This document shows positions 43,795 to 52,292 of a DNA stretch of 64,000 nucleotides, piece by piece (the first letter of the stretch is position 1; each line of letters starts with the position of its first letter). This stretch comes from Streptomyces noursei (GTDB lineage: Bacteria; Actinomycetota; Actinomycetes; Streptomycetales; Streptomycetaceae). Both the position numbers and the translations under genes were made by a program. The stretch lies in assembly GCF_016917755.1 (NCBI RefSeq), contig NZ_CP070326.1:4464001-4528000 (forward strand), written 5' to 3'. The notes beneath the pieces were generated by a model. That model made no database searches. It had not been told where the DNA came from and saw nothing but the letters and a program-made list of their open reading frames with translations.

Positions 43795-45381
43795 TTAGTC
43801 CTCGACCACCAGTGCCGGCGTGGCCCGGGTGAGGATCTCGCCGCGGAAGAAGGCCGGGTTGCGGCGTTGCATGGCCAGCATGAGCACGACGCCGAGGAGG
43901 AGCAGGCCGACGCCGATGAGGAACACCGAGCCGATGCCGAGGACCGAACTGCCCGATCCGTATGCGGGGTTCCGCATGTCGAGCAGCGTCTTGGCGAAGA
44001 CCGACGCCAGCAGCAGTCCGCCCAGCAGCGGGAAGACGCCCTTGAGGAAGAGGTCGCGAACGGAGTTGCGCAGCTCGCGGCGGAAGAACCAGGCGCAGGC
44101 GAAGGCCGTGATCGAGTAGTAGAAGCAGATCATGAGGCCCAGCGCGTAGATGGTGTCGATCAGCACGTTCTCGCTGATGAAGCTCATCACGGCGTAGAAG
44201 ACGCCGGTGGCGGCGCCGGCGGCGATGGTGGCCCGGCCCGGGGAGCGGAAGCGCGGGTGGATCGTGGCGAAGGAGGCCGGCAGTGCCTCGTACGTGCTCA
44301 TCGCCAGGACGGTCCTGGCGACGGGGATGAAGGTGGTCTGCAGGCTGGCCGCGGCCGAGGCGAGGACCGCGACGAAGAGCAGGACGCCGAACACGGTGCC
44401 CATGACGGGGTCGGCGAGGGCGGCGAAGACGTTGTCGGTGGTGTGCGGGTTGCCGAGGCCGAGGCCCCTGCCGCCGACGCCGGCGAACATCTGGGAGCCC
44501 ACGGCGGTGAGCAGGTAGGAGCCGATCAGTACGAGCATCGCGAGCAGGGCGGCGCGGCCGGGCGTCTTCTCGCTGCCGGCGGTCTCCTCGTTCACCGTCA
44601 GGCAGGTGTCCCAGCCCCAGAACATGAAGATCGAGAGGGAGAGTCCGGCAGTGAAGGAGGAGAAGGACTTGACCGCGAAGGGGTCGAGCCAGCTCCAGGA
44701 GAAGTGCAGGGAGCCGGTGAGGTCTCCGGAGCGCGCCTTGGTCACGGCCATCGCCACGAAGACGGCGAGGACGGCGAGTTGGAGGCCGACGAGGGTGTAC
44801 TGGACGCCCTTGGTGGCGGTCATTCCGCGGTAGCTGATGGCGGTGGCGACGGCGATGAAGGCCAGGCAGGTCAGGACGTGGGCGATCCGGTTGTGGTCCA
44901 GGGCCGCGACGGTGGGCGAGCCGGTGAGTTCGCCGAGCAGGAGGTAGAAGAACGAGGTGGCGACGCCGGCGAGGTTGGAGAGCACGATGATCGTGGCGAT
45001 CACCAGGCCCCAGCCGCACATCCAGCCGACCCGCGGCCCGAATGCCTTGACGGTCCAGGTGAAGGAGGTGCCGCAGTCGGGGACGGCCTTGTTCAGCTCG
45101 CGGTAGGCGAAGGCGACCAGCAGCATCGGCAGGAACCCGGCCAGGAAGACGGCGGGCATCTGCACGCCGACCTCGCCGACGGTGGGGCCGAGCGTGGAGG
45201 TGAGGCAGTAGACGGGCGCGACGGTGGAGATGCCGATGACCGCGCTGCCGAGCAGGCCGACGGAGTTGCCGCTGAGGCCCTTGCTCCGGGTGTCGCCGGC
45301 GCCGCCGCGGGGGCTACTGGCGGTAGCGGCGACGCTCGTTACCGTGTCGCCGGTCTGGGGCCGGGGGTCTACCTGAACCAT
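43795..45381 (-). CDS. APC-superfamily amino acid permease
   Basis: The ATG at 45381 gives 528 residues; no good ribosome site is seen, and an in-frame ATG at 45540 is less likely. The protein has 12-14 hydrophobic segments. The first, NSVGLLGSAVIGISTVAPVYCLT, and the stretch ELNKAVPDCGTSFTWTVKAFGP are typical of the APC family (amino acid/polyamine transporters). It probably imports amino acids or amines. A relationship to the neighbouring exported hydrolase is possible, because a hydrolase product could be the substrate. Confidence 0.88.
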   Translation of the reverse strand: MVQVDPRPQTGDTVTSVAATASSPRGGAGDTRSKGLSGNSVGLLGSAVIGISTVAPVYCLTSTLGPTVGEVGVQMPAVFLAGFLPMLLVAFAYRELNKAVPDCGTSFTWTVKAFGPRVGWMCGWGLVIATIIVLSNLAGVATSFFYLLLGELTGSPTVAALDHNRIAHVLTCLAFIAVATAISYRGMTATKGVQYTLVGLQLAVLAVFVAMAVTKARSGDLTGSLHFSWSWLDPFAVKSFSSFTAGLSLSIFMFWGWDTCLTVNEETAGSEKTPGRAALLAMLVLIGSYLLTAVGSQMFAGVGGRGLGLGNPHTTDNVFAALADPVMGTVFGVLLFVAVLASAAASLQTTFIPVARTVLAMSTYEALPASFATIHPRFRSPGRATIAAGAATGVFYAVMSFISENVLIDTIYALGLMICFYYSITAFACAWFFRRELRNSVRDLFLKGVFPLLGGLLLASVFAKTLLDMRNPAYGSGSSVLGIGSVFLIGVGLLLLGVVLMLAMQRRNPAFFRGEILTRATPALVVED

Positions 45382-45691
45382 GAACAGGACGTTAAGTGCT
45401 GCTGTTTCCGCATCCGGAAGATCGCCCTCCGGTCCACCCGACTTCACTCCACAGGAAGATCTGCCGCCCCATGCATCCATTCGCAAGAAGAAGTTGAGTT
45501 GAACCTTGGACTTCACGGGCGCAGCTGAAGCCTTCCGCATTGCGAGAACCGCAGCACCGACCGTTTTGCCCCGGTTCTAAATTTTCCCGTCCGAATTTCG
45601 AACATCACATTCAAGCCACCGGGCCGTCACCCGAGCCCCACCACCGTCCGCACCGCGCCTCCTCCCCCGGCCGCGGCCCCGGAAGGAACCC
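45382..45691. other. 310-bp gap holding the permease promoter region
   Basis: No gene is supported. The part next to the permease start is less GC-rich (about 45400-45610) and should contain its promoter. No terminator for the aldehyde dehydrogenase operon is obvious. Confidence 0.4.
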
Positions 45692-47173
45692 TCACCCCGG
45701 CCAGACGATCGCCTGGAGTTCGCTGTACGCGTGCAGCGCGTACGAGCCGACGTCGCGCCCGACGCCGCTGCGCTTGAAGCCGCCGAACGGCGCCTCCATG
45801 TTCCGCCCGACGGTGTTGACGCCGACCCCGCCGGCCCGCAGCCGGCCCGCCACCCGGAAGGCGCGGGCCACATCACCGGACCAGACGTAGTCCAGCAGCC
45901 CGTAGTCGCTGTCGTTGGCCAGCGCGATGCCCTCCTCCTCGTCGTCGAAGGGGACCACCGTCACCACCGGCCCGAAGACCTCCTCGCGGACCGCCCGCAT
46001 CGCGTTGGTGCAGTCCGCGAAGAGCGTCGGCGCCACATAGAAGCCGCGCTCCGGCCCCGGCCGCTCGCCCCCGGTGACCAGCCGCGCGCCCTCCTTCACC
46101 GCCAGCGCCGTGTACGCCTCGATGCGGTCCCGGTGCGCGGCGGAGATCACCGGGCCGACGACCGTGGCCGGATCCCGCGGGTCGCCGACGGTCAGCTGTT
46201 GCGCGTACCGCGCCAGACCGGCCACCAGGCGCTCGTAGATCCCGCGCTGGGCCAGTACCCGGGTCGGCGCGGTGCAGATCTGGCCACTGTAGAAGGAGAA
46301 GGTGGTGCCGATCCCGGACACCGCGGACGCCAGGTCGGCGTCGTCGAAGACCAGTGCCGCGCCCTTGCCGCCCAGCTCCATCAGCTGTCGCTTCATCCCG
46401 CGGCCGCACTCCTCGGCGATCCGTCGGCCGACCGCGGTGGAGCCGGTGAAGCTGACCATGTCCACGCCCTCGGCGGCCACCGCCGCCTCGCCGACCTCCG
46501 GCCGCGCCCCGCTGACGACGTTGACCACCCCGGGCGGGGCCCCGGCCTCGGCCAGCGCCTCGGCCATCCGGTACACCGACAGCGGGTCCTGCGGGGCCGG
46601 CTTGACCACCACCGTGTTGCCCATCGCCAGTGCCGGCGCGACCTTGCCCGCCGGGTTGGCCCACGGGTTGTTGTACGAGGTGATGCAGGTGACGACGCCC
46701 ACCGGGCGGCGCACCGCGACCGCCCCGAAGACGCCCCCGCCCCCCATCGGCCCCGCCGCGTTGATCTGCGGCGGCACCGCGGTCTCCACCGGTTCCAGTG
46801 CGCCGCGGGCATACCGCTCGAACCGGGCCGCGGACACCCCGACCTGGAGGGCGCGCGCCGTCCCGGTCGTCGCGCCGCTCTCGGCCTGCGCCAGCTCCGC
46901 GTAGCCGGCGAACTCGCGGCGGATCACCCGCGCCGCGCGGTCCAGGACGGCCGCGCGCTCCTCGGGCGCGGTCCGCGACCAGCCGTCGAAGGCGTCCCGG
47001 GCCGCGTCCACGGCCGCCGCCACCTGCGCCGGGCTCGCCTCCGGGGCGGGCGCGACGACCTCCTCGGTGGCCGGGTTGATCACGTCGTAGTACCCGCCCT
47101 CGGGTTCCACCCACTCCCCGCCGATGAACAGCCGCGCTTCCGCCGTCCCGGTCGTGCGCGCGTCCGTGCTCAC
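45692..47173 (-). CDS. NAD(P)-dependent aldehyde dehydrogenase
   Basis: The GTG at 47173 overlaps the deacylase stop (GTGA), giving 493 residues. It is a classic ALDH: ITSYNNPWANPAGKVAPAL, substrate-binding FTGSTAVGRRIAEECG, catalytic Glu in MELGGKGAALVF, catalytic Cys in YSGQICTAPTR, and EVFGPVVTVVPFDDEE. It oxidises an aldehyde to an acid. It is the last gene of the LLM - deacylase - ALDH operon, controlled by the operators at 50152 and 50228, which suggests that an LLM- or hydrolase-generated aldehyde is its substrate. Confidence 0.93.
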   Translation of the reverse strand: MSTDARTTGTAEARLFIGGEWVEPEGGYYDVINPATEEVVAPAPEASPAQVAAAVDAARDAFDGWSRTAPEERAAVLDRAARVIRREFAGYAELAQAESGATTGTARALQVGVSAARFERYARGALEPVETAVPPQINAAGPMGGGGVFGAVAVRRPVGVVTCITSYNNPWANPAGKVAPALAMGNTVVVKPAPQDPLSVYRMAEALAEAGAPPGVVNVVSGARPEVGEAAVAAEGVDMVSFTGSTAVGRRIAEECGRGMKRQLMELGGKGAALVFDDADLASAVSGIGTTFSFYSGQICTAPTRVLAQRGIYERLVAGLARYAQQLTVGDPRDPATVVGPVISAAHRDRIEAYTALAVKEGARLVTGGERPGPERGFYVAPTLFADCTNAMRAVREEVFGPVVTVVPFDDEEEGIALANDSDYGLLDYVWSGDVARAFRVAGRLRAGGVGVNTVGRNMEAPFGGFKRSGVGRDVGSYALHAYSELQAIVWPG

Positions 47174-48909
47174 CTGGTGCTCACCGTCCTCGTGTCCCGC
47201 CCCGACCGCAGTACGGTCCCGGGCACCGCGCCGGTCACCACGTCGTCCCGGATGGTCTCCACCCCGTTGACCCGTACGCTGACCACTCCGATCGCGCGGG
47301 AGTCCAGCCGCGGGCTGTCCCCGGGCAGGTCGTGCACCAGCGTCGCGGCCCCCGCGTCGATCCGCTCGGGGTCGAAGAGCACCAGGTCGGCGTGGTGGCC
47401 CTCGGTGATCCGGCCCCTTTCGCGCAGTCCGAACAGCCGGGCCGGGTCGTCGGTCAGCATCCGCACCGCCTGTTCCAGTCCGACGAGCCTGCGTCCGCGC
47501 AGGCAGTCGCCGAGGAAGCGGGTGGTGTACGGGGCTCCGCACATCCGGTCCAGGTGCGCGCCGGCGTCGGAGCCGCCGAGCAGGACGTCCTCGTGCTGCC
47601 AGGTCTGCCGGCGCAAGTCCCAGCTGTCCGGGTCGTTGTCGGTCGGCATCGGCCAGAGCACGGTGCGGAGTTGGTCGTCGGCGCAGATCTCGACCAGGCA
47701 GTGGAAGGGGTCCTGGCCGCGCTCGGCGGCGATGTCCCGCACCACCCGACCGGTCAGCCCCTTGTTGGCGGCGGAGTAGGTGTCCCCGATGACGTATCGG
47801 GCGAAGTCGGTGAGCCGCCGGAAGACGCCGGCTTCCTTGCTGTGCGCGCGGCGCAGCATCTCGGCGCGGACGTCGGCGTCGCGGAGCCGGGCGATCCGCT
47901 CGGGCACCGGGAGGCCGAGGATCCCACCCCAGCCGGGGATGAGGTTGAGGGCGCAGAAGGTGCCCAGCGACATGTTCATCGGGGTGAGGATCGGCATGGT
48001 CAGTGCCACGATGCGGCCGCCGGCCCGGCGGGCCCGTTCGCTGGCGACGAGTTGGCGGGGCACGCGTTCGGGGACCGCGGCGTCGATGGTGAGCACGTTC
48101 CAGTTCAGTGGGCGGCCGGCCGCCGCGGACATCGCGACGAGCAGGTCGATCTCGTCGTCGTCGAACCGGTCCAGGCAGCCGGCGACGATCGCCTCCAGTT
48201 GGGTTCCCTCGTGTTCGGCGACGGCGCGGGAGAGCGCGAGCAGTTCGTCGGGGCGGGCGTGCCGGGAGGCGACGGGTTTGCCGTCGCCGTCGGAGTGGGT
48301 GGCGGACTGGGTGGTGGACAGTCCCCAGGCTCCGGCGTCCATCGCGTCGTGGAACAGCCGGAGCATCGCGTCGAGTTGGGCGTCGGTGGGCGCTCCGCCG
48401 ATCGCGTCCGGGCCCATCGCGTGGCGGCGGAGTGCGCAGTGCCCCACCATGAAGCCGGCGTTGACCGCGATGCGGCCCTCCAGGGCGTCGAGGTATTCGC
48501 CGAAGGTGTGCCAGTTCCAGGGTGCGCCCTGTTCGAGCGCGACCAGCGACATGCCCTCGACCTTGCTCATCATCCGCCGGGTGTAGTCGGCGTCCTCGGG
48601 CCGGTCGGGGTGGAGGGGGGCGAGGGTGAAGCCGCAGTTGCCGCCGGCGACGGTGGTCACGCCGTGGTTGAGGGACGGGGTGGCGTAGGGGTCCCAGAAG
48701 AGTTGGGCGTCGTAGTGGGTGTGCGGGTCGATGAAGCCGGGGGCGAGGACCAGTCCGTGGGCGTCCTCGCTCGTGCCGGCCTCCTCGGTGACGGTGCCGG
48801 GTTCGGCGATCACGGCGATCCGCCCGTCCCGGATGCCGACGTCGGCCACGAAGGCGGGCGCGCCCGTGCCGTCCACAACGGTCGCGGCCTGGATGAGGTG
48901 GTCGAGCAT
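47170..48909 (-). CDS. N-acyl-D-amino-acid deacylase-like amidohydrolase
   Basis: The ATG at 48909 with GAGAGGA gives 579 residues. It has the D-aminoacylase (amidohydrolase_3) pattern: GLVLAPGFIDPHTHYDAQLFW with the HTH metal motif, GVTTVAGGNCGFTLAPL, FMVGHCALRRHAMG, GLSTTQSATHSDGDG, and the late Asp in LLGGSDAGAHLDRMCG. The C-terminal GRITEGHHADLVLFDPERI is typical. Many family members hydrolyse amide or ring bonds in non-amino-acid substrates, so the true substrate is open. It lies second in the operon, translationally coupled to the aldehyde dehydrogenase. Confidence 0.88.
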   Translation of the reverse strand: MLDHLIQAATVVDGTGAPAFVADVGIRDGRIAVIAEPGTVTEEAGTSEDAHGLVLAPGFIDPHTHYDAQLFWDPYATPSLNHGVTTVAGGNCGFTLAPLHPDRPEDADYTRRMMSKVEGMSLVALEQGAPWNWHTFGEYLDALEGRIAVNAGFMVGHCALRRHAMGPDAIGGAPTDAQLDAMLRLFHDAMDAGAWGLSTTQSATHSDGDGKPVASRHARPDELLALSRAVAEHEGTQLEAIVAGCLDRFDDDEIDLLVAMSAAAGRPLNWNVLTIDAAVPERVPRQLVASERARRAGGRIVALTMPILTPMNMSLGTFCALNLIPGWGGILGLPVPERIARLRDADVRAEMLRRAHSKEAGVFRRLTDFARYVIGDTYSAANKGLTGRVVRDIAAERGQDPFHCLVEICADDQLRTVLWPMPTDNDPDSWDLRRQTWQHEDVLLGGSDAGAHLDRMCGAPYTTRFLGDCLRGRRLVGLEQAVRMLTDDPARLFGLRERGRITEGHHADLVLFDPERIDAGAATLVHDLPGDSPRLDSRAIGVVSVRVNGVETIRDDVVTGAVPGTVLRSGRDTRTVSTR

Positions 48910-48977
48910 GGCGTGCGTCCTCTCTCGGGTGCGGGGCGCGTGCGGGACGGGCGGGTGGCGCGCGGGGCGGGGCGGGT

Positions 48978-50114
48978 TCAGCCGGCCGTGGTTCCCGCCG
49001 CCTGCCGGAAGCGGGTGGTCCGGTGCACCGGGTCGGTGTCGATCTTCGGGATGACGTGCTCGCCGATGAGCTTGATGGTGTTGACGGTGTCCTCGTAGGA
49101 CACCCCGATCGGCAGTCCGAAGGAGAGCTGGTCGGCGCCGGCCTGTTCCCAGCGCTTGCACTGCCGCAGCACCTCGTCGGGGTCGCCGCAGATCATCAGC
49201 TCCTCGGCGATCAGCAGCTCGATGATCTCCTCGGTGTACTCCGGGAGCAGTTCGGGCCACTGCGGGATGCCGTCGGGCCGCGGGAAGGTGTCGTGGTAGC
49301 GGAAGAGCAGCGACTGGAGGTAGTTGAGTCCGCCGCCGACCGCGATCTGGACGGCCTTGTGGTGCGTCTCGGCGCAGATGGCGGTGGAGGTCACCATGAC
49401 GTTGTCGTTGACGAAGTCGCCGACCGGTTCGGCGTCCTTGACCGCGTTCTTGTAGGAGTCGACGACCCACTCCATGTCGGCGACCTTCTGGACGCTGAAG
49501 CCGAGGACGCCCAGTCCCTTCTTGCCGGCCATGGCGTACGAGGACGGCGACCCGGCCGCGTACCACATCGCCGGGTGCGACCTCCCGTACGGCTTGGGCA
49601 GGACCTTGCGGGGCGGCAGCTGCCAGTGCTTGCCCCGGAACCCCTGGTACTCGTCCTGGAGCCACATCTTGGGGAATTCCGCGATGGTCTCTTCCCAGAT
49701 CTCCTTGGTGTGGTTCATGTCGGTGATGCCCGGCAGGAACCCCAGGATCTCGTGGCTGCCGGCGCCCCGGCCGGAGCCGAATTCGAACCGTCCGGCGGAG
49801 AGGTGGTCGAGCATGGCGACCTTCTCGGCGACCTTCACCGGGTGGTTGACCGGGGCGAGCGGGTTGAAGATGCCCGAGCCGAGGTGGATCCGTTCGGTCG
49901 CGTGCGCGAGGTAGCCGAGGTAGACGTCGTTGGCGGAGAGGTGGGAGTACTCCTCCAGGAAGTGGTGCTCGGAGGCCCAGGCGTATTTGAAGCCGGACTT
50001 GTCCGCCTGGATGACGTACTCGGTCTCCTCCATCAGTGCGTGGTGCTCGGCCTCCGGGTCGGCCTGGGCACGCGCGGCGGGCACATAGCCCTGCACAAAG
50101 AGCCCGAATTCCAA
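48978..50114 (-). CDS. LLM-class (bacterial luciferase-like) monooxygenase
   Basis: The start is a TTG at 50114 (M-E-F-G-L-F) with AAGGGACGG about 12-20 nt upstream; no ATG or GTG fits this frame better. The 378-residue protein is luciferase-like: GLFVQGYVP, WASEHHFLEEYSHLSAN, HLGSGIFNPLAPVNHPVKVAE, MLDHLSAGRFEFGSGRGAGSHE. This subgroup (about 370-380 residues) includes flavin-dependent Baeyer-Villiger-like or aldehyde-forming monooxygenases in actinobacterial catabolic clusters. It is the first gene of a three-gene operon with two operator palindromes upstream. Confidence 0.87.
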   Translation of the reverse strand: MEFGLFVQGYVPAARAQADPEAEHHALMEETEYVIQADKSGFKYAWASEHHFLEEYSHLSANDVYLGYLAHATERIHLGSGIFNPLAPVNHPVKVAEKVAMLDHLSAGRFEFGSGRGAGSHEILGFLPGITDMNHTKEIWEETIAEFPKMWLQDEYQGFRGKHWQLPPRKVLPKPYGRSHPAMWYAAGSPSSYAMAGKKGLGVLGFSVQKVADMEWVVDSYKNAVKDAEPVGDFVNDNVMVTSTAICAETHHKAVQIAVGGGLNYLQSLLFRYHDTFPRPDGIPQWPELLPEYTEEIIELLIAEELMICGDPDEVLRQCKRWEQAGADQLSFGLPIGVSYEDTVNTIKLIGEHVIPKIDTDPVHRTTRFRQAAGTTAG

Positions 50115-50151
50115 GGGGGTTCACCGTCCCTTATCCGCTGCTGCGGCTGTT

Positions 50152-50168
50152 TCTGACGTACCGTCAGA
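50152..50168. promoter_or_regulatory. Operator TCTGACG-TAC-CGTCAGA upstream of the LLM operon
   Basis: A perfect 7+3+7 palindrome 38 bp upstream of the TTG start. It is the best copy of the CTGACG-N3-CGTCAG motif repeated through the catabolic region. The 15-17 bp size and 3-bp spacer fit a TetR-family operator. Confidence 0.75.
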
Positions 50169-50227
50169 TTGATTGTCCCGACTGTTCCAGCGGCACCGGG
50201 GCCCGTCAATACCCGCAACCGGCAAAC

Positions 50228-50242
50228 CTGACGCCTCATCAG
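50228..50242. promoter_or_regulatory. Second operator CTGACG-CCT-CATCAG for the LLM operon
   Basis: The arms match the regulon motif with one mismatch and lie 114 bp upstream of the LLM start, within the 159-bp gap between the LLM and SDR genes. Confidence 0.55.
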
Positions 50243-50273
50243 TTGGGGCCTTGACGGGCACCGCCCGGCAGGC

Positions 50274-51059
50274 TCAGAACGGGCTCACCCCCGCCAGCCA
50301 CCCCCCGTCGATCACGAACGGCTGCCCCGTGATGTACGACGAGTCCTCCCCCGACAGGAACAGCGCCAGCCGGGCCACCTCCTCCGGCCGTCCGATCCGC
50401 CCCAGCGGCACCAGCTTCCGGTACAGCTCGTCCACCGCCCGCGCGGCCTCCTGCGGGTCCGCCGACGGATCCAGCGCGGCCGGATTGGTCATCGGCGTGT
50501 CCACCGCCCCCGGGCACACCGCGTTCACCCGTATCCCCTGGGCCGCCAACTCCAGCGCCGCCACCCGGGTCAGCCCCACCACCGCGTGCTTGGTGGCGGC
50601 GTACGCCCCGACGAACGCCATCCCGGTCAGCCCCGCGTACGAGGCGGTGTTGACGATCGTCCCGCCGCCGGCCGCCGCGATCCGGGGCGCCACCGCCCGG
50701 ATCCCCAGGAAACACCCGGTCTGGTTGACCGACAGCACCTGCTGGAACTCCTCCAACGGGGTGTCCACCAGCGCGTTGAACCGCAGGATCCCCGCGTTGT
50801 TCACCAGCCCGTCGATCTTCCCGAACGCCTCCTCGGCGGCCTCGACGAGCGCCGCCCAGTCCCCCTCCTCCGCCACGTCCAGCGGCACGAACCGGGCCCG
50901 CTCCGGGCCCAGTTCCGCGGCCAGCGCCTTCCCCTGTTCCTCCAGCACATCCCCGAGCACCACCCGCGCCCCCTCCGCCGCGAAGAGCCGCGCCTCCTGC
51001 TCCCCCTGGCCGCGCGCCGCCCCGGTGATGACGATGACCCTGCCGTCGAGCTTGCCCAT
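50274..51059 (-). CDS. SDR, 3-alpha/20-beta-hydroxysteroid dehydrogenase-like
   Basis: The ATG at 51059 with GGGAGCG gives 261 residues. It is a classical SDR: VIVITGAARGQGEQEARLF, the acidic NAD-preferring VVLGDV, DGLVNNAGILRFNAL, catalytic Ser in VNTASYAGLTG, YAATKHAVVGLTR with Tyr and Lys, and PGAVDTPMTNP. The ARGQGxxEAR form is typical of hydroxysteroid dehydrogenase-like enzymes. It probably oxidises a secondary alcohol in a cyclic substrate. It lies 115 bp downstream of the LLM gene at 51174 and is probably cotranscribed with it. Confidence 0.9.
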   Translation of the reverse strand: MGKLDGRVIVITGAARGQGEQEARLFAAEGARVVLGDVLEEQGKALAAELGPERARFVPLDVAEEGDWAALVEAAEEAFGKIDGLVNNAGILRFNALVDTPLEEFQQVLSVNQTGCFLGIRAVAPRIAAAGGGTIVNTASYAGLTGMAFVGAYAATKHAVVGLTRVAALELAAQGIRVNAVCPGAVDTPMTNPAALDPSADPQEAARAVDELYRKLVPLGRIGRPEEVARLALFLSGEDSSYITGQPFVIDGGWLAGVSPF

Positions 51060-51126
51060 GCCCGCGCTCCCGCGATGTCGATACGAAGGGCGGCCCCCGC
51101 GCACACCCGCGCGTCCGGCCGCCGCC

Positions 51127-51153
51127 CAGCCGCTCAGCCGCTCAGCCGCTCAG
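51127..51153. repeat. Tandem 9-bp repeats between LLM and SDR genes
   Basis: CAGCCGCTC occurs three times in succession, with degenerate copies on to about 51184, in the short gap after the LLM gene. On the minus strand it reaches into the last codons of the LLM gene. Confidence 0.75.
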
Positions 51154-51173
51154 CCGTCCAGTCACCCAGCCGC

Positions 51174-52124
51174 TCAGTCGTTCAGCAACGGCCCGACGTC
51201 GGCCCCGAAGGCCGCGATCTGCGCGACCAGTTCCGCGCGGCTGCGGCTGCGGAACCGCACCTGGATCTGCCGCACCCCCATCGCCGCGTACTCGCGCAGC
51301 GACCCGGCGATCCGCTCCGGCGTCCCGGTCAGCGTCCGCCGCCCCACGTCCCACCCTGGCTCGCCCACATACACCGGCTCCGCGATCGCCCCGACCTCGA
51401 TCGGCTCGACCACCCCGGCCTCCGCCCGGAGCCTGCGCAGCGTCGCGATCTGCCGCGGCAGCTGATCCCGCCGGTCCCCCTGCGGCAGCCAGCCGTCCCC
51501 CCGCACCGCGGCCCGCCGCACCGCCGCCGGGGACGAGCCCCCCACCCACACCGGCGGGCGGGGCTTCTGCACCGGCCGCGGCGCCTGCCCCAGCCCCTCG
51601 AACGCGAAGTGCTCCCCCTTGAACTCCGGGAACTCCTCCTCCCCCAACGCCACCTTCAACGCGTCGATCGTCTCGTCCAGTACCGCCCCCCGGCGCGCGA
51701 AGTCCACCCCGACCGCCTCGAACTCCTCCCGCACGTGCCCGGCACCGACCCCGAGGATCAGCCGCCCCCCGGACAGCCGGTCCAGCGTCGCGTACTGCTT
51801 GGCGCCGAGCAGCGGATGCCGCAGCCCGACCACCGCCACATGGCTCAGCAACCGCACCCGTTCCGTGGCGGCGGCCAGGTAGGAGAGGGTGGCCACCGGG
51901 TCGTACCACGCGGTCCCCATCGCCCCGGCCAGCCGCCGCGGTATCGCCACATGCTCACAGCAGGCGACGTACGCGAACCCGGCCCGGTCCGCCGCCCGCG
52001 CCACCGCCACCAGGTCCTCCGGCCCGGCCGACGCCTCCCACCCCTCCGCGAAGAGCGTGCTCCGCGCCTGCACCGGAAGCTGCATCCCGTACGCCAACCG
52101 CCCCTGCGGCAAAACCTGCACCAT
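51174..52124 (-). CDS. LLM-class F420-type oxidoreductase
   Basis: The ATG at 52124 has GGGAG at good spacing (316 residues); a GTG at 52136 contains that site and is unlikely. The protein has luciferase-like features: LAYGMQLPVQARSTLF, FAYVACCEHVAIPRRLAG, LLSHVAVVGLRHPLLGAKQY, LDRLSGGRLILGVGAGHVREEF and PPVWVGGSSPAAVRRAA. This matches the TIGR03619 group of F420-linked oxidoreductases. It is the first gene of an LLM-SDR pair with an operator at 52145. Confidence 0.88.
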   Translation of the reverse strand: MVQVLPQGRLAYGMQLPVQARSTLFAEGWEASAGPEDLVAVARAADRAGFAYVACCEHVAIPRRLAGAMGTAWYDPVATLSYLAAATERVRLLSHVAVVGLRHPLLGAKQYATLDRLSGGRLILGVGAGHVREEFEAVGVDFARRGAVLDETIDALKVALGEEEFPEFKGEHFAFEGLGQAPRPVQKPRPPVWVGGSSPAAVRRAAVRGDGWLPQGDRRDQLPRQIATLRRLRAEAGVVEPIEVGAIAEPVYVGEPGWDVGRRTLTGTPERIAGSLREYAAMGVRQIQVRFRSRSRAELVAQIAAFGADVGPLLND

Positions 52125-52144
52125 GACCGCTCCCACCTCCCTAC

Positions 52145-52159
52145 CTGACGGTTCGTCAC
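52145..52159. promoter_or_regulatory. Operator CTGACG-GTT-CGTCAC upstream of the LLM-SDR pair
   Basis: The motif matches the regulon palindrome with one mismatch in the right arm. It lies 20 bp upstream of the ATG at 52124. Confidence 0.6.
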
Positions 52160-52292
52160 CTATCGAGTGGTGCGGTCATGGTGAGGGCAGACGTCCCATC
52201 ACACAAGGGCCGTAAGCATCCACCAGACGCCACGCCGCCGGGGACACGAGGCGACACACCGCCGGGGACACGGGGCGTCGCGCAGCCGGGGA

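Noticed and set aside
47170..50124. A 984-residue fusion of the deacylase with an N-terminal extension through the LLM gene
   Set aside because: The extension is only the LLM gene read in another frame; the deacylase has its own ATG with a good ribosome site at 48909.
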